17,601 nt of DNA from positions 1-17,601 of the forward strand of contig JAJYOH010000053.1 in assembly GCA_021796315.1 (NCBI GenBank), in the 5' to 3' direction. The translations under genes and the position numbers were made by a program. Below, in pieces: positions 1 through 7,336 of this stretch. Each line of letters begins with the position of its first letter. The first letter of the stretch is position 1. The DNA comes from Chloroflexota bacterium. GTDB lineage: Bacteria; Chloroflexota; Anaerolineae; Anaerolineales; Villigracilaceae. The notes below the pieces were generated by a model. That model was not told where the DNA came from. It saw only the letters and a program-made list of their open reading frames with translations, and did not search any database.

Positions 1-108
1 TTGTCCCGCAATGACGCGTACTCTTTCTTCGAGTCGCTTGGCGATTTGCTCAAGCCCGGCTATACCGGCACAAACGTCAACGACATCCTCTTTTTATTCG
101 GTTTTTAG
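1..108 (+). CDS. Glycerate 2-kinase, C-terminal end (5' truncated by window)
   Basis: Frame 1 is open from the first base to a TAG at 106-108 and encodes 35 residues. They contain NDAYSFFESLGDLL followed by TGTNVNDI, which closely resembles the C-terminal MOFRL domain of type II glycerate kinases (also annotated hydroxypyruvate reductase or TtuD), where a D-[S/A]-[Y]-x-[F]-[F]-x-[A/S]-LGDLL...GPTGTNVND ending is usual. Enzymes of this family phosphorylate D-glycerate to 2-phosphoglycerate with ATP in the cytoplasm. Only the tail is visible, so the catalytic part cannot be checked. The gene ends 21 bases before the -35 box of the next unit and shows no operon link to the men genes. The assignment rests on memory of the family motif, not on a search. 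Confidence 0.7.
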   Translation: MSRNDAYSFFESLGDLLKPGYTGTNVNDILFLFGF

Positions 109-128
109 CTTCATCCTTTTTAGCTTCA
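102..128. repeat. Short tandem direct repeat at the end of the glycerate kinase gene
   Basis: TTTTTAGCTTCA occurs at 102-113 and again at 117-128, separated by TCC, giving a 15-base period. The first copy contains the TAG stop of the upstream gene, so the second copy repeats an in-register TAG as well. It is probably a slippage duplication and lies directly before the promoter of the regulator gene. Confidence 0.6.
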
Positions 129-129
129 C

Positions 130-158
130 TTGACATGTCATTTTGGTTATGCTATTCT
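130..158 (+). promoter_or_regulatory. Sigma70-type promoter of the TetR-men cluster
   Basis: TTGACA at 130-135 is a perfect -35 consensus and TATTCT at 153-158 is a good -10 box; the spacer is exactly 17 bases. Transcription would begin near 165, about 28 bases before the regulator start codon. This is the best promoter seen in the window and should drive the regulator and, through overlapping genes, menF and menD. Confidence 0.7.
131..140. promoter_or_regulatory. Perfect palindrome over the -35 box
   Basis: TGACATGTCA is a perfect 10-base palindrome that overlaps the TTGACA box. It may be a repressor site, possibly for a protein other than the TetR regulator because its half site differs from the palindrome at 170-181. 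That role is inference from position only. Confidence 0.4.
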
Positions 159-169
159 TCACACTACTA

Positions 170-181
170 GACTGACCAGTC
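170..181. promoter_or_regulatory. Candidate TetR operator between promoter and start codon
   Basis: GACTGACCAGTC contains 5-base inverted arms (GACTG / CAGTC) around AC. It lies a few bases after the predicted transcription start and 11 bases before the ATG of the TetR-family gene. A compact palindrome of this kind in the leader of a tetR-type gene is typical of autoregulation by steric block. Actual binding is inferred. Confidence 0.5.
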
Positions 182-192
182 GGTTTATAGAT

Positions 193-822
193 ATGAAAGA
201 CACCTCCCCCGCCGCCACGCAGGAAACCCGCACGCGCATCCTTGAAGCGGCGGTTAAGATCTTCGCAACGAAGGGCTACCACGATACCAAGGTGGACGAT
301 ATCGTCAGCGAGTCGAACACCTCCAAAGGCTCGTTCTATTTTTATTTCCCCAGCAAGCAGGATATTTTCCTGGCGCTGGTGGACACGTTCGCCGATTTGC
401 TCGAAAGCAGGCTCCACAACCGCATTGACTCTGAAACATCAGGCATGCTGCGCGTTGACCAGGCATTGCGCGTCTGTCTGGAAACATTCGGTCAATATCG
501 CGGATTGGCAAAGATCGCATTCGTGCAAGCGACAGGGCTTGGCCTTGTCTTTGAAGAAAAACGACGGGCGGTTAACGATAGATTCATCAAAATCATTAAA
601 AGCAACCTAGATGAAGCCATTGCAGACGGAAGCATCTCCGCGCTGGACACGGAAATTGCCGCGTGCGCGTGGATGGGCGCGCTCAACGAGATCATCCTGC
701 GCTGGGTGTATACAGGAGAGCCAGACCCTGTCCGCGCACTGCCTGAATTACGCAGATTGTTATTGCAAAGCGTGGGCGTCAACCTAAAGGAAAAATCCGC
801 CGCAAACGGAGATCAACTTTGA
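193..822 (+). CDS. TetR/AcrR-family transcriptional regulator heading the men cluster
   Basis: This is a 209-residue protein with the TetR N-terminal helix-turn-helix at about residues 12-58. Visible landmarks are TRTRILEAAVKIFATKGY, TKVDDIVSESNTSKGSFY and YFPSKQDIF, which match the family pattern well; the C-terminal ligand domain is variable and gives no ligand. The open frame extends upstream to 130, but ATG 193 is preferred because it places the promoter (130-158) and candidate operator (170-181) in front of the gene and starts just before the domain. No strong ribosome binding site is seen. Its TGA overlaps the TTG start of menF, so the regulator is coupled to menaquinone synthesis. It probably represses its own transcript and hence the men genes; the effector is unknown. 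Confidence 0.88.
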   Translation: MKDTSPAATQETRTRILEAAVKIFATKGYHDTKVDDIVSESNTSKGSFYFYFPSKQDIFLALVDTFADLLESRLHNRIDSETSGMLRVDQALRVCLETFGQYRGLAKIAFVQATGLGLVFEEKRRAVNDRFIKIIKSNLDEAIADGSISALDTEIAACAWMGALNEIILRWVYTGEPDPVRALPELRRLLLQSVGVNLKEKSAANGDQL

Positions 823-2141
823 ACCGCATCCTTAATTACACCATTCCATACAAACCGTATTCGCTGGCAGAATTTTTACGCTTTGGCGCCGGCAGGGAGC
901 GCTTTTATTTTGAGAGCAGCCAATCCCCGCTGGCAATTGCAGGACTGGGAATCGCCGCCCAAATTTCATGGGCTGACGAAAGTCGCTTTGCAAACCTTGC
1001 GCGCGATATTCAGGATTTTTTCCAGCGTGTAATTCAAGCCTCTGATCATACCCCGCGTCCCGCGCTGCTCGGAGGGGGATCATTTTTTACAGAGATGAAA
1101 CGCGGCGAATGGGATTCTTTTCCACAAGCCGCGCTGGTATTGCCGCGTTATGTACTAACCCGCGCCAACGGCGAAACCTGTTTTTCAGTAAACCTGCCGC
1201 TGAATGAAAACGAAACCATCGCAAACGCATCTCAACGCGCTCAATCTGAATCTAAAATTTTTCTTGCGAGGTTAGAATCAACTGCTCTCCCGCCACCGTC
1301 CATTCCCGATGAAATCACCACAAACGAAACATCCTGCGTGATTTGGCAAAATGCCATTCGCCGTTCAGTTGAAATGATCCGTCAAGGCGGACTCCAAAAA
1401 GTAGTCCTGGCGCGGCCCGTACAAGTCAACGGGAACCGTCCGATAGATGTTCCTGCATTATTGGAGAGTCTTGGCGAATCGTGTCCATCTTGTTTCCGCT
1501 TCCTGTTTGAATTTTCGCCATCAACAGCATTCGCGGGCGCGACCCCAGAACGGCTGGTTTCGGTATCAGGCGCGAAATTCATCACCGCCGCGATTGCAGG
1601 TTCCATCCGCCGCGGCGACTTCCCCATCGAAGATGAAATGCTCAGCCAACAATTAATCGATTCCGCCAAAGACCAAAGCGAACATACCTTCGTCCTCGAT
1701 CAAATTCGCGAAAAAATGTTACCGCTCGCTGAAACGCTCAATGTGGATTCCGCGCCAAAACTTTTGCGCCTGCCCAACATCCAGCATCTCCGCACAGACA
1801 TCACAGGCAGATTGCATCCAGGTCAAAGCATCCTCAACATCGTTGCCGCGTTGCATCCAACTCCCGCCGTCGGCGGCGTACCGTGTGAAACTGCGCTGCG
1901 CGTCATCCGCGAACTGGAAGGATTCGAGCGCGGTTGGTATGCGGCTCCCGTTGGTTGGGTGGATGCAGACGGGAACGGCGATTTCGTTGTCGCGATTCGC
2001 TCAGGTTTATTCCACGATAACACCGCGACCCTTTTTGGCGGCGCAGGCATCGTCGCGGATTCTAATCCAGACAAAGAGTGGGAAGAGACAGGTTTGAAAA
2101 TCCGCTTTTTGCTGAACGCCATGCAATGTGAGATGGCATGA
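819..2141 (+). CDS. menF: Isochorismate synthase MenF
   Basis: The product is 440 residues, close to the usual length, and belongs to the chorismate-utilising (anthranilate synthase component I-like) fold. It converts chorismate to isochorismate, the first committed step of menaquinone synthesis. Landmarks: QKVVLARPV with Lys194 as the expected water-activating base, GATPERLV with Glu244, AGSIRRG, then LHPTPAVGGVP and the C-terminal GFERGWYAAPVGW and VAIRSGL blocks that bind Mg and substrate. The start is a TTG that overlaps the TGA of the regulator gene, with GGAG at 808-811 as a plausible ribosome binding site; no better start fits. Its TGA overlaps the ATG of menD. An entC-type role in siderophore synthesis is unlikely given the neighbours. 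Confidence 0.93.
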   Translation: MNRILNYTIPYKPYSLAEFLRFGAGRERFYFESSQSPLAIAGLGIAAQISWADESRFANLARDIQDFFQRVIQASDHTPRPALLGGGSFFTEMKRGEWDSFPQAALVLPRYVLTRANGETCFSVNLPLNENETIANASQRAQSESKIFLARLESTALPPPSIPDEITTNETSCVIWQNAIRRSVEMIRQGGLQKVVLARPVQVNGNRPIDVPALLESLGESCPSCFRFLFEFSPSTAFAGATPERLVSVSGAKFITAAIAGSIRRGDFPIEDEMLSQQLIDSAKDQSEHTFVLDQIREKMLPLAETLNVDSAPKLLRLPNIQHLRTDITGRLHPGQSILNIVAALHPTPAVGGVPCETALRVIRELEGFERGWYAAPVGWVDADGNGDFVVAIRSGLFHDNTATLFGGAGIVADSNPDKEWEETGLKIRFLLNAMQCEMA

Positions 2142-3889
2142 ACACGGCCAACCGCAACACGATCTGGTCGGGCATCTTTGTCGCCGAGTTAAAAAAACTC
2201 GGTCTCAATTCTGTTTGCATCGCGCCCGGTTCGCGTTCCACGCCGCTCGCCGTCGCGTTCGCCGAAAGCGGCATCCGTATCTACACTCACAGCGACGAAC
2301 GTTCCGCGTCCTATTTCGCGCTTGGCCTTGCACGCGCCAGCCGCAAGCCCGTCGCGCTCGTTTGCACTTCTGGCACTGCCGCTGCGAATTTTTTCCCCGC
2401 CATCGTCGAAGCCAATTACAGCGAAGTCCCGCTCATCGTGCTCACCGCCGACCGTCCCGCTGAACTGCGCGAGAGCGGCGCAAACCAAACCATTGACCAG
2501 ATCAAACTCTTTGGCGATCATGTCCGTTGGTTCGCAGATGTGCCTGCGCCCGAAGCAAATTTTTCGCGTCACCTCATGCGCTATCTGCAAACGCTCGCCG
2601 CCCGTGCTTGGGAAACCTCGCAATCGCCATTGCCTGGCGCAGTCCATCTGAATTTTCCATTTCGTAAACCGCTTGAACCAATTCACGTTCCAACTGATAT
2701 ACCTGCTTGGATGGACGCTCCGCTTCTTTCCGCCCTCGAATCTGCTCCCGCGCAACTGACATTTTCTCGTCCCAATCTTTCTCCTTCCATCGAACAGACA
2801 GACTTCCTCGCCCGCGCCGTCTCTTCCTCCCCGCGCGGACTCATTGTCTGCGGACCCAGATGTCCCAATGGAGACTTTCCCGTGCGCTTAACCGAACTCG
2901 CCACGCGAACAGGTTATCCCATCCTCGCCGACGCGCTTTCTGGCTTACGCTTCGGCGCACACGTCAATGAATTTATCCTCGGCGGATATGACACATTTCT
3001 GCCAACAAATCTGGGCCCGCAGTTGATTCTCCGCTTCGGCGACCCGCCCACGAGCAACTCATTATCAGATTATCTCGACAGCCTCGATGACATTCCGCAA
3101 ATCCACATCTCCGAAACCAAACGCTGGCGCGATGACCGTTTCCGCGTCACACATTCCATGTGGGCTGACCCGCTTTTGTTGTGTGAGTCATTGCTTCGTA
3201 GGTCGGATCGCCAATCCGACCCGCCCTGGCTCCCAGCGTGGAGAAGGCTCGAAAACGCGGCTTGGGATGAGGTCCGCGCGATGCGAGCGGAATCAGACTT
3301 CGAGGGCGGAATCCTGCCCGATGTGCTGAGTCAACTCCCAGCGGGCAACGGTCTCTTCGTCGCCAATAGTTTGCCCATTCGCCATCTTGATCAATTCGCC
3401 AAGCCTGACGCAAAGCCCGTGCAAGTCTTCGCCAATCGCGGCGCAAGCGGAATTGACGGTACGCTCTCCAGCGCGCTTGGCGCGGCCGCGCATTTGCCAG
3501 GATTAGTTTTCGTCACGGGCGATCTATCTTTTTATCACGACATGAACGGACTGCTTGCGTTCTCGCGCTGCGGAATCCGCGCCACGATTATCGTCATCAA
3601 CAACGACGGCGGCGGGATCTTTCAGCGCCTGCCCATCTCACAATTTGAACCGCTATTCAACAAGTTATTCGTCGCTCCACATGGATTAACTTTTGAACAC
3701 GCCGCGAAACTTTATGGCCTTGACTATGTTTGCGTTGAACGCCTCTCGCTTTCATCCGCGCTGAAAAAATCGCTTGCATCGGAAAAACCAACCATTATCG
3801 AAATCCACAGCGACGCGGCCAAATTTGAGCGCTTGCGAAAAGAATTAAATCGGCGCGTAAGAAAAATAATAAATCCGTTGGTTGAGTAG
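2138..3889 (+). CDS. menD: SEPHCHC synthase MenD (ThDP-dependent)
   Basis: The 583-residue protein condenses isochorismate with 2-oxoglutarate, using thiamine diphosphate and Mg, to form SEPHCHC. The N-terminal pyrimidine domain shows CIAPGSRSTPLA (about 27-38), HSDERSASYFALGLA and CTSGTAAANFFPA. The C-terminal pyrophosphate domain shows GDLSFYHDMNGLLA starting near 461 and the Mg-binding INNDGGGIFQRLP. ATG 2138 overlaps the menF stop as ATGA. Two oddities are visible. A palindromic element (3201-3221) lies in frame and encodes about seven residues around SDRQSD, in a region normally variable. The last codons, for LVE and the stop, lie inside another palindromic repeat (3877-3929), so the C-terminus was reset by the repeat. 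Confidence 0.95.
   Translation: MNTANRNTIWSGIFVAELKKLGLNSVCIAPGSRSTPLAVAFAESGIRIYTHSDERSASYFALGLARASRKPVALVCTSGTAAANFFPAIVEANYSEVPLIVLTADRPAELRESGANQTIDQIKLFGDHVRWFADVPAPEANFSRHLMRYLQTLAARAWETSQSPLPGAVHLNFPFRKPLEPIHVPTDIPAWMDAPLLSALESAPAQLTFSRPNLSPSIEQTDFLARAVSSSPRGLIVCGPRCPNGDFPVRLTELATRTGYPILADALSGLRFGAHVNEFILGGYDTFLPTNLGPQLILRFGDPPTSNSLSDYLDSLDDIPQIHISETKRWRDDRFRVTHSMWADPLLLCESLLRRSDRQSDPPWLPAWRRLENAAWDEVRAMRAESDFEGGILPDVLSQLPAGNGLFVANSLPIRHLDQFAKPDAKPVQVFANRGASGIDGTLSSALGAAAHLPGLVFVTGDLSFYHDMNGLLAFSRCGIRATIIVINNDGGGIFQRLPISQFEPLFNKLFVAPHGLTFEHAAKLYGLDYVCVERLSLSSALKKSLASEKPTIIEIHSDAAKFERLRKELNRRVRKIINPLVE
3201..3221. repeat. Palindromic element embedded in the menD reading frame
   Basis: GGTCGGAT (3201-3208) and ATCCGACC (3214-3221) form a perfect 8-base stem with a 5-base loop CGCCA. 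It lies within menD and is read in frame. The sequence resembles bacterial REP-like elements of the GTCGGAT type, though no second copy is present in this window. Confidence 0.55.
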
Positions 3890-3929
3890 GCGGCGAGTTT
3901 TGATATGCAAAGAACGCTACTCAACCAAC
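3877..3929. repeat. Inverted repeat supplying the menD stop codon
   Basis: GTTGGTTGAGTAG (3877-3889) and its exact complement CTACTCAACCAAC (3917-3929) form 13-base arms around a 27-base loop. The menD TAG is the last triplet of the left arm. Read on the minus strand, the right part gives GGTTGAGTAG-CGTTCTTTGC-ATATCAAAAC, the same unit found at 8142-8172. It probably forms a strong hairpin in the transcript behind menD. Confidence 0.75.
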
Positions 3930-3948
3930 GCCGCCGTACACTTGCACC

Positions 3949-3996
3949 GCACTGCGTTCCCTGGCACCGCCCGCCAGGGCAGGTGTGGTGCAGTGC
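3949..3996. repeat. Nested hairpin in the menD-menB spacer
   Basis: An outer 7-base stem GCACTGC (3949-3955) / GCAGTGC (3990-3996) encloses an inner perfect stem CCCTGGC (3959-3965) / GCCAGGG (3973-3979). The same CCCTGGC/GCCAGGG stem recurs with a different loop behind menH at 8190-8210, next to the same TTGAGTAG-type repeat. The two parts are therefore probably one composite repeat family. Confidence 0.6.
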
Positions 3997-4047
3997 AGGT
4001 GTCGAAACCAACGAGTTACACGAAAACAAAAGATAACTTGAAAACGT

Positions 4048-4098
4048 GGTGGTCTCGATACGACACTCGCAAAGAACGCTCGTGTCTACTCGACCACC
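4048..4098. repeat. Third copy of the GGTxGAGTAG repeat, before menB
   Basis: GGTGGTC (4048-4054) pairs with GACCACC (4092-4098). Read on the minus strand the unit is GGTGGTCGAGTAG ... GAGCGTTCTTTGCGAG ... GTATCGAGACC, which matches the units at 3877-3929 and 8121-8172 in order and spacing of its blocks. Together with 3949-3996 it fills the 252-base gap between menD and menB. I see no gene and no convincing promoter in that gap. Confidence 0.65.
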
Positions 4099-4141
4099 GA
4101 CATATTCAAAAACGGAAAACGCAACACGAAACAGAGGAATT

Positions 4142-4969
4142 ATGAACTGGATCAAAGTCAAAGAATACCAAGACATCACCTACCACAAAGCGGACGGGAT
4201 TGCGCGCATCGCGTTCAATCGTCCCGAAGTACGCAACGCCTTCCGACCTGATACGATCAAGGAAATGATCGAAGCCTTCGAGAACACCTGGGAAGATACG
4301 CGCATCGGCGCGGCCTTGCTCACGGGCAACGGTCCCGCCACGGATGGAAAATATTCCTTCTGCTCTGGCGGCGACCAGAAAGTGCGCGGTCACGCTGGGT
4401 ATGTTGGCGAGGATGGCGTGCCGCGTTTGAATGTGCTCAAACTTCAGCGCATCATCCGCAGTATGCCCAAACCGGTCATCGCGCTCGTGGCAGGCTACGC
4501 CATCGGCGGCGGACACGTCCTGCACGTTATCGCGGATCTAACCATCGCCGCTGATAATGCCATTTTCGGGCAAACAGGCCCAAAGGTCGGCTCGTTCGAC
4601 GGCGGGTTTGGGTCATCTTACTTGGCGCGAGTCGTCGGTCAGAAAAAAGCGCGAGAGATCTGGTATCTCTGCCGCCAGTACAACGCGCAGGAAGCGCTCG
4701 ATATGAGACTGGTCAACAAGGTTGTGCCAGTGGATCAACTCGAAGCGGAGGGCGTCGCGTGGGCGCAGGAAATTCTTGCGATGAGTCCGCTCGCGATCCG
4801 CAATCTCAAATCTGCTTTCAACGCCGAACTCGATGGGCAGGCAGGCTTGCAGGAATTGGCAGGCAACGCCACCATGCTCTTTTACATGTCCGAAGAAGGG
4901 CAGGAAGGCCGCAACGCTTACAACGAAAAACGCAAACCGAATTTCCGCAAATATCCCTGGCTGCCGTAA
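4142..4969 (+). CDS. menB: 1,4-dihydroxy-2-naphthoyl-CoA synthase MenB
   Basis: This 275-residue crotonase-fold enzyme closes the naphthoquinone ring by Dieckmann-type condensation of o-succinylbenzoyl-CoA. Diagnostic segments are the oxyanion-hole loop FCSGGDQ (73-79), [10 protein letters not shown], and [12 protein letters not shown] (144-155). Gly146 in QTG is the residue that, as I recall, marks bicarbonate-dependent (E. coli-like) MenB; the Asp-type enzymes have QTD here. A bicarbonate requirement is therefore likely but inferred. The C-terminus [15 protein letters not shown] is characteristic. The frame is open upstream to 4046, but ATG 4142 follows GAGG at 4133-4136 and begins at the usual MenB N-terminus; the upstream part is repeat sequence. 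Length is normal for the family. Confidence 0.96.
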   Translation: MNWIKVKEYQDITYHKADGIARIAFNRPEVRNAFRPDTIKEMIEAFENTWEDTRIGAALLTGNGPATDGKYSFCSGGDQKVRGHAGYVGEDGVPRLNVLKLQRIIRSMPKPVIALVAGYAIGGGHVLHVIADLTIAADNAIFGQTGPKVGSFDGGFGSSYLARVVGQKKAREIWYLCRQYNAQEALDMRLVNKVVPVDQLEAEGVAWAQEILAMSPLAIRNLKSAFNAELDGQAGLQELAGNATMLFYMSEEGQEGRNAYNEKRKPNFRKYPWLP

Positions 4970-4974
4970 CCGTC

Positions 4975-5070
4975 GGACTAAAGTCCTGCCTCACAACATG
5001 GAAGCCCTTCGGGCTGGCACAACAAGTCCACTTCAGTGGACTTTCATGAACTGAGGCAGGGATTTATCCC
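4975..5070. repeat. Clover-like palindromic repeat between menB and menE
   Basis: An outer 9-base stem CCTGCCTCA (4985-4993) / TGAGGCAGG (5052-5060) encloses two inner hairpins. These are AGCCC-TTC-GGGCT (5003-5015) and AAGTCCAC-TTCA-GTGGACTT (5024-5043). It is flanked by GGACT-AA-AGTCC (4975-4986) on the left and GGGA-TTTA-TCCC on the right. It occupies almost the entire 121-base menB-menE gap. The form suggests a REP-like, possibly non-autonomous mobile element; an effect on the downstream menE transcript is possible. Confidence 0.7.
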
Positions 5071-5090
5071 GCTTTGGAGATTCAAATTCA

Positions 5091-6548
5091 ATGATTGATT
5101 GGCTCGCTGAACGCGCCACGCAGACCCCCGACGGCTCCGCGCTCGAATTCGACAAACAAACATGGACATACTCCGCCCTCAACGATTGGGCAGAGTTCAT
5201 TGCCGCGCTCCTCGAAGCGCGCGAAATTAAACGCGGCGCGCGCGTTGGCATTCATCTCAGCAACCAGCCCGCGTACGTGGCGCTCATCCATGCGCTCGCT
5301 CGCCTCGGCGCGGTGGCGGTTCCGCTCAATATTCGTCTCACCGAAGCCGAACTCAAATGGCAGATTCAACAAAGCCAATGTGATTTACTTATTTGCGAAT
5401 CGGAACTGGTCGGACTCTCGCAGCAGATTCTTGTACCCGAACTTTTTTCCACGCCCCAGCCTTTTCCCGCGCGGACTCATTCCCCGCTCAAGCCTGATCC
5501 CATTCAAGGAATATTTTTCACCTCCGGCACAACTGGCTTCCCCAAAGGCGTGCTTCTCACCTTCGACAATTACCACGCCAGCGCGCTTGCCTCCGCTGAA
5601 CGCCTCGGCGTTGACCCGCACGACCGCTGGCTGTTGACCATGCCACTGTATCACATAGGCGGCATGGCCATCGTTTTCCGCGCCGCACTCTATGGCATCA
5701 CCATCGTCCTGCATCCCAGCTTTGACGTGGACGCGGTCCATCACGCGCTCACCGACGAGAACATCACCATTGTTTCGCTTGTCCCAACCATGCTTCATCG
5801 CCTGCTGGAAAAATATCCCGATTTCAAACCATCGTCATCCCTGCGCGTGATTTTGCTCGGAGGCGCAAGCGCGCCTGCCAGCCTCGTCGAAAAAGCCCTC
5901 GCCCTCGACTTGCCCATCGCCCTCACCTACGGCTTGACCGAAGCCACCTCACAAGTCGCCACGTCCACGCCCGAGCAGACGCGCGCCAAACCTGGCAGCC
6001 TCGGCAAACCTTTGCAAGGCACAAGCGTTGACATCGTAGACGAATCGGGCAAATCGCTTCCAAATGGAGAAGTCGGTGAAATCGTTGTTAGCGGAAAAAC
6101 AGTGATGAATGGTTATCTCGATTATGAAAAACCCGTCAGGTCTATTCACACGGGCGACATTGGCTATCTTGATTCAGATGGCGATTTGTGGGTACTCACC
6201 CGCCGCACCGATTTAATCGTCAGCGGCGGCGAAAACATTTATCCCGAAGAAGTGGAACGCGCTTTGATGAATCATCCTGCCGTGAGTGGAGCCTGCGTCG
6301 TTGGCATCCCCGATCCTGAATGGGGACAATCCGTCGCAGCGGCTGTCGTTTTGCGCGAACCGTTATCAGCGGAGACTCTGCTTCAGTTTTTGCGCGGACA
6401 GGTTGCGGGCTATAAAGTTCCGAAGCAAATTGTTTTTGTCGAATCCCTGCCACATACTGCGTCAGGTAAATTAAAGCGCGTTGAAGTTGCGCCCATGCTG
6501 GACTCGAAAGTCAGGAGACTTTTGACTCCACCCTACACAAAACCATGA
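5091..6548 (+). CDS. menE: o-Succinylbenzoate--CoA ligase MenE
   Basis: The product is a 485-residue ANL-superfamily adenylating enzyme that activates o-succinylbenzoate to its CoA thioester with ATP. Motifs in order: TSGTTGFPKG (about 144-153, phosphate loop), YHIGGM, TYGLTEA (279-285, motif A5), HTGDIGYLDSDGDLWVLTRRTD (hinge region), SGGENIYPEEVE, and PHTASGKLKR with Lys460 as the expected catalytic lysine of the mobile C-terminal domain. ATG 5091 is the first start after the repeat; GGAG at 5076-5079 is a slightly distant ribosome binding site. The TGA overlaps the ATG of the DAHP synthase gene. Sequence alone would allow another acyl-CoA synthetase, but position between menB and menH makes MenE by far the best call. 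Confidence 0.92.
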   Translation: MIDWLAERATQTPDGSALEFDKQTWTYSALNDWAEFIAALLEAREIKRGARVGIHLSNQPAYVALIHALARLGAVAVPLNIRLTEAELKWQIQQSQCDLLICESELVGLSQQILVPELFSTPQPFPARTHSPLKPDPIQGIFFTSGTTGFPKGVLLTFDNYHASALASAERLGVDPHDRWLLTMPLYHIGGMAIVFRAALYGITIVLHPSFDVDAVHHALTDENITIVSLVPTMLHRLLEKYPDFKPSSSLRVILLGGASAPASLVEKALALDLPIALTYGLTEATSQVATSTPEQTRAKPGSLGKPLQGTSVDIVDESGKSLPNGEVGEIVVSGKTVMNGYLDYEKPVRSIHTGDIGYLDSDGDLWVLTRRTDLIVSGGENIYPEEVERALMNHPAVSGACVVGIPDPEWGQSVAAAVVLREPLSAETLLQFLRGQVAGYKVPKQIVFVESLPHTASGKLKRVEVAPMLDSKVRRLLTPPYTKP

Positions 6549-7336
6549 CAAACACTCTGCCCATTTCACTTTCCAATAACCTCAAAATCGGCGGCGATGA
6601 TATTCTCCTAATCGCGGGACCATGCTCCGTTGAAAGTTACGAGCAAACGTACGCCGTTGCAAAATCCATGCGCGCGCTTGGATTGCATATGATCCGCGGC
6701 GGCGCGTTCAAGCCGCGCACCTCGCCGCACGCTTTTCAAGGATTGGGACTCGATGGGCTGAAAATCCTGCGTCAGGTTGCGGACGAGTTTGGCTTGCTCG
6801 TTATATCCGAAGCGCTGGGCGTGGAGCAGTTACCGCTCGTCACTGATTACAGCGACATCATCCAAATTGGAAGCCGCAACATGCAGCATTTTCCATTGCT
6901 CTGGGCGGCAGGCGAACAGACCAAACCCGTTTTGCTCAAACGCGGTTTTATGTCCACGATTCAGGAATGGCTGGCGGCGGCAGAACACATTACGTCAAGT
7001 GGAAATCAACAAATTATTTTATGCGAGCGCGGCATTCGCGGCTTCGACCCATCCACGCGCAACGTGCTGGATGTGAACGCCATTGCCTTGATCAAAGAGA
7101 CCACGCATTTTCCGATCATCGCCGATCCAAGCCACGCCACAGGCCGCGCCGATTTGGTCCCTGCCGCGTCGCGCGCCGCTTTGGCCGCAGGCGCAGATGG
7201 CCTGCTCGTCGAGGTGCATCCTAACCCCGCCGCCGCGCTTTCCGACGGCGAACAATCCCTGCCGCTCGAATCCCTGCCCGCCTTCGTGGACGACATGCGT
7301 TGCATCGCATCCGCAATGAGGCGCGGGTTGACGTAA
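6545..7336 (+). CDS. aroF: 3-deoxy-7-phosphoheptulonate (DAHP) synthase, short I-beta type
   Basis: It condenses phosphoenolpyruvate with erythrose 4-phosphate, the first step of the shikimate pathway leading to chorismate. The 263-residue protein shows all expected metal ligands: Cys27 in AGPCSVES, His197 in DPSHATG, Glu223 in LVEVHP and Asp234 in SDGEQS. Other family blocks are RGGAFKPRTSPHAFQG, QIGSRNMQ, KRGF and CERGIRGFD. It is a bare catalytic barrel without the N-terminal ferredoxin-like or fused chorismate-mutase regulatory domain of many relatives, so simple feedback control by aromatic amino acids is not expected. ATG 6545 overlaps the menE stop, and its own TAA overlaps the menH start. 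It therefore appears dedicated to supplying chorismate for menaquinone. Confidence 0.93.
   Translation: MTNTLPISLSNNLKIGGDDILLIAGPCSVESYEQTYAVAKSMRALGLHMIRGGAFKPRTSPHAFQGLGLDGLKILRQVADEFGLLVISEALGVEQLPLVTDYSDIIQIGSRNMQHFPLLWAAGEQTKPVLLKRGFMSTIQEWLAAAEHITSSGNQQIILCERGIRGFDPSTRNVLDVNAIALIKETTHFPIIADPSHATGRADLVPAASRAALAAGADGLLVEVHPNPAAALSDGEQSLPLESLPAFVDDMRCIASAMRRGLT

Noticed and set aside
2189..2755. Minus-strand open frame of 188 codons opposite menD
   Set aside because: It is a shadow of menD, whose motifs are unmistakable on the plus strand.
3877..4105. CRISPR-like array in the menD-menB gap
   Set aside because: Copies are few, in both orientations, unevenly spaced and internally palindromic; there are no regular spacers and no cas genes.
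4985..5060. Clover-like fold as a tRNA gene
   Set aside because: It lacks a T-loop GTTC-type sequence, an anticodon arm with proper loop size and a normal acceptor stem; it is better explained as a repeat.
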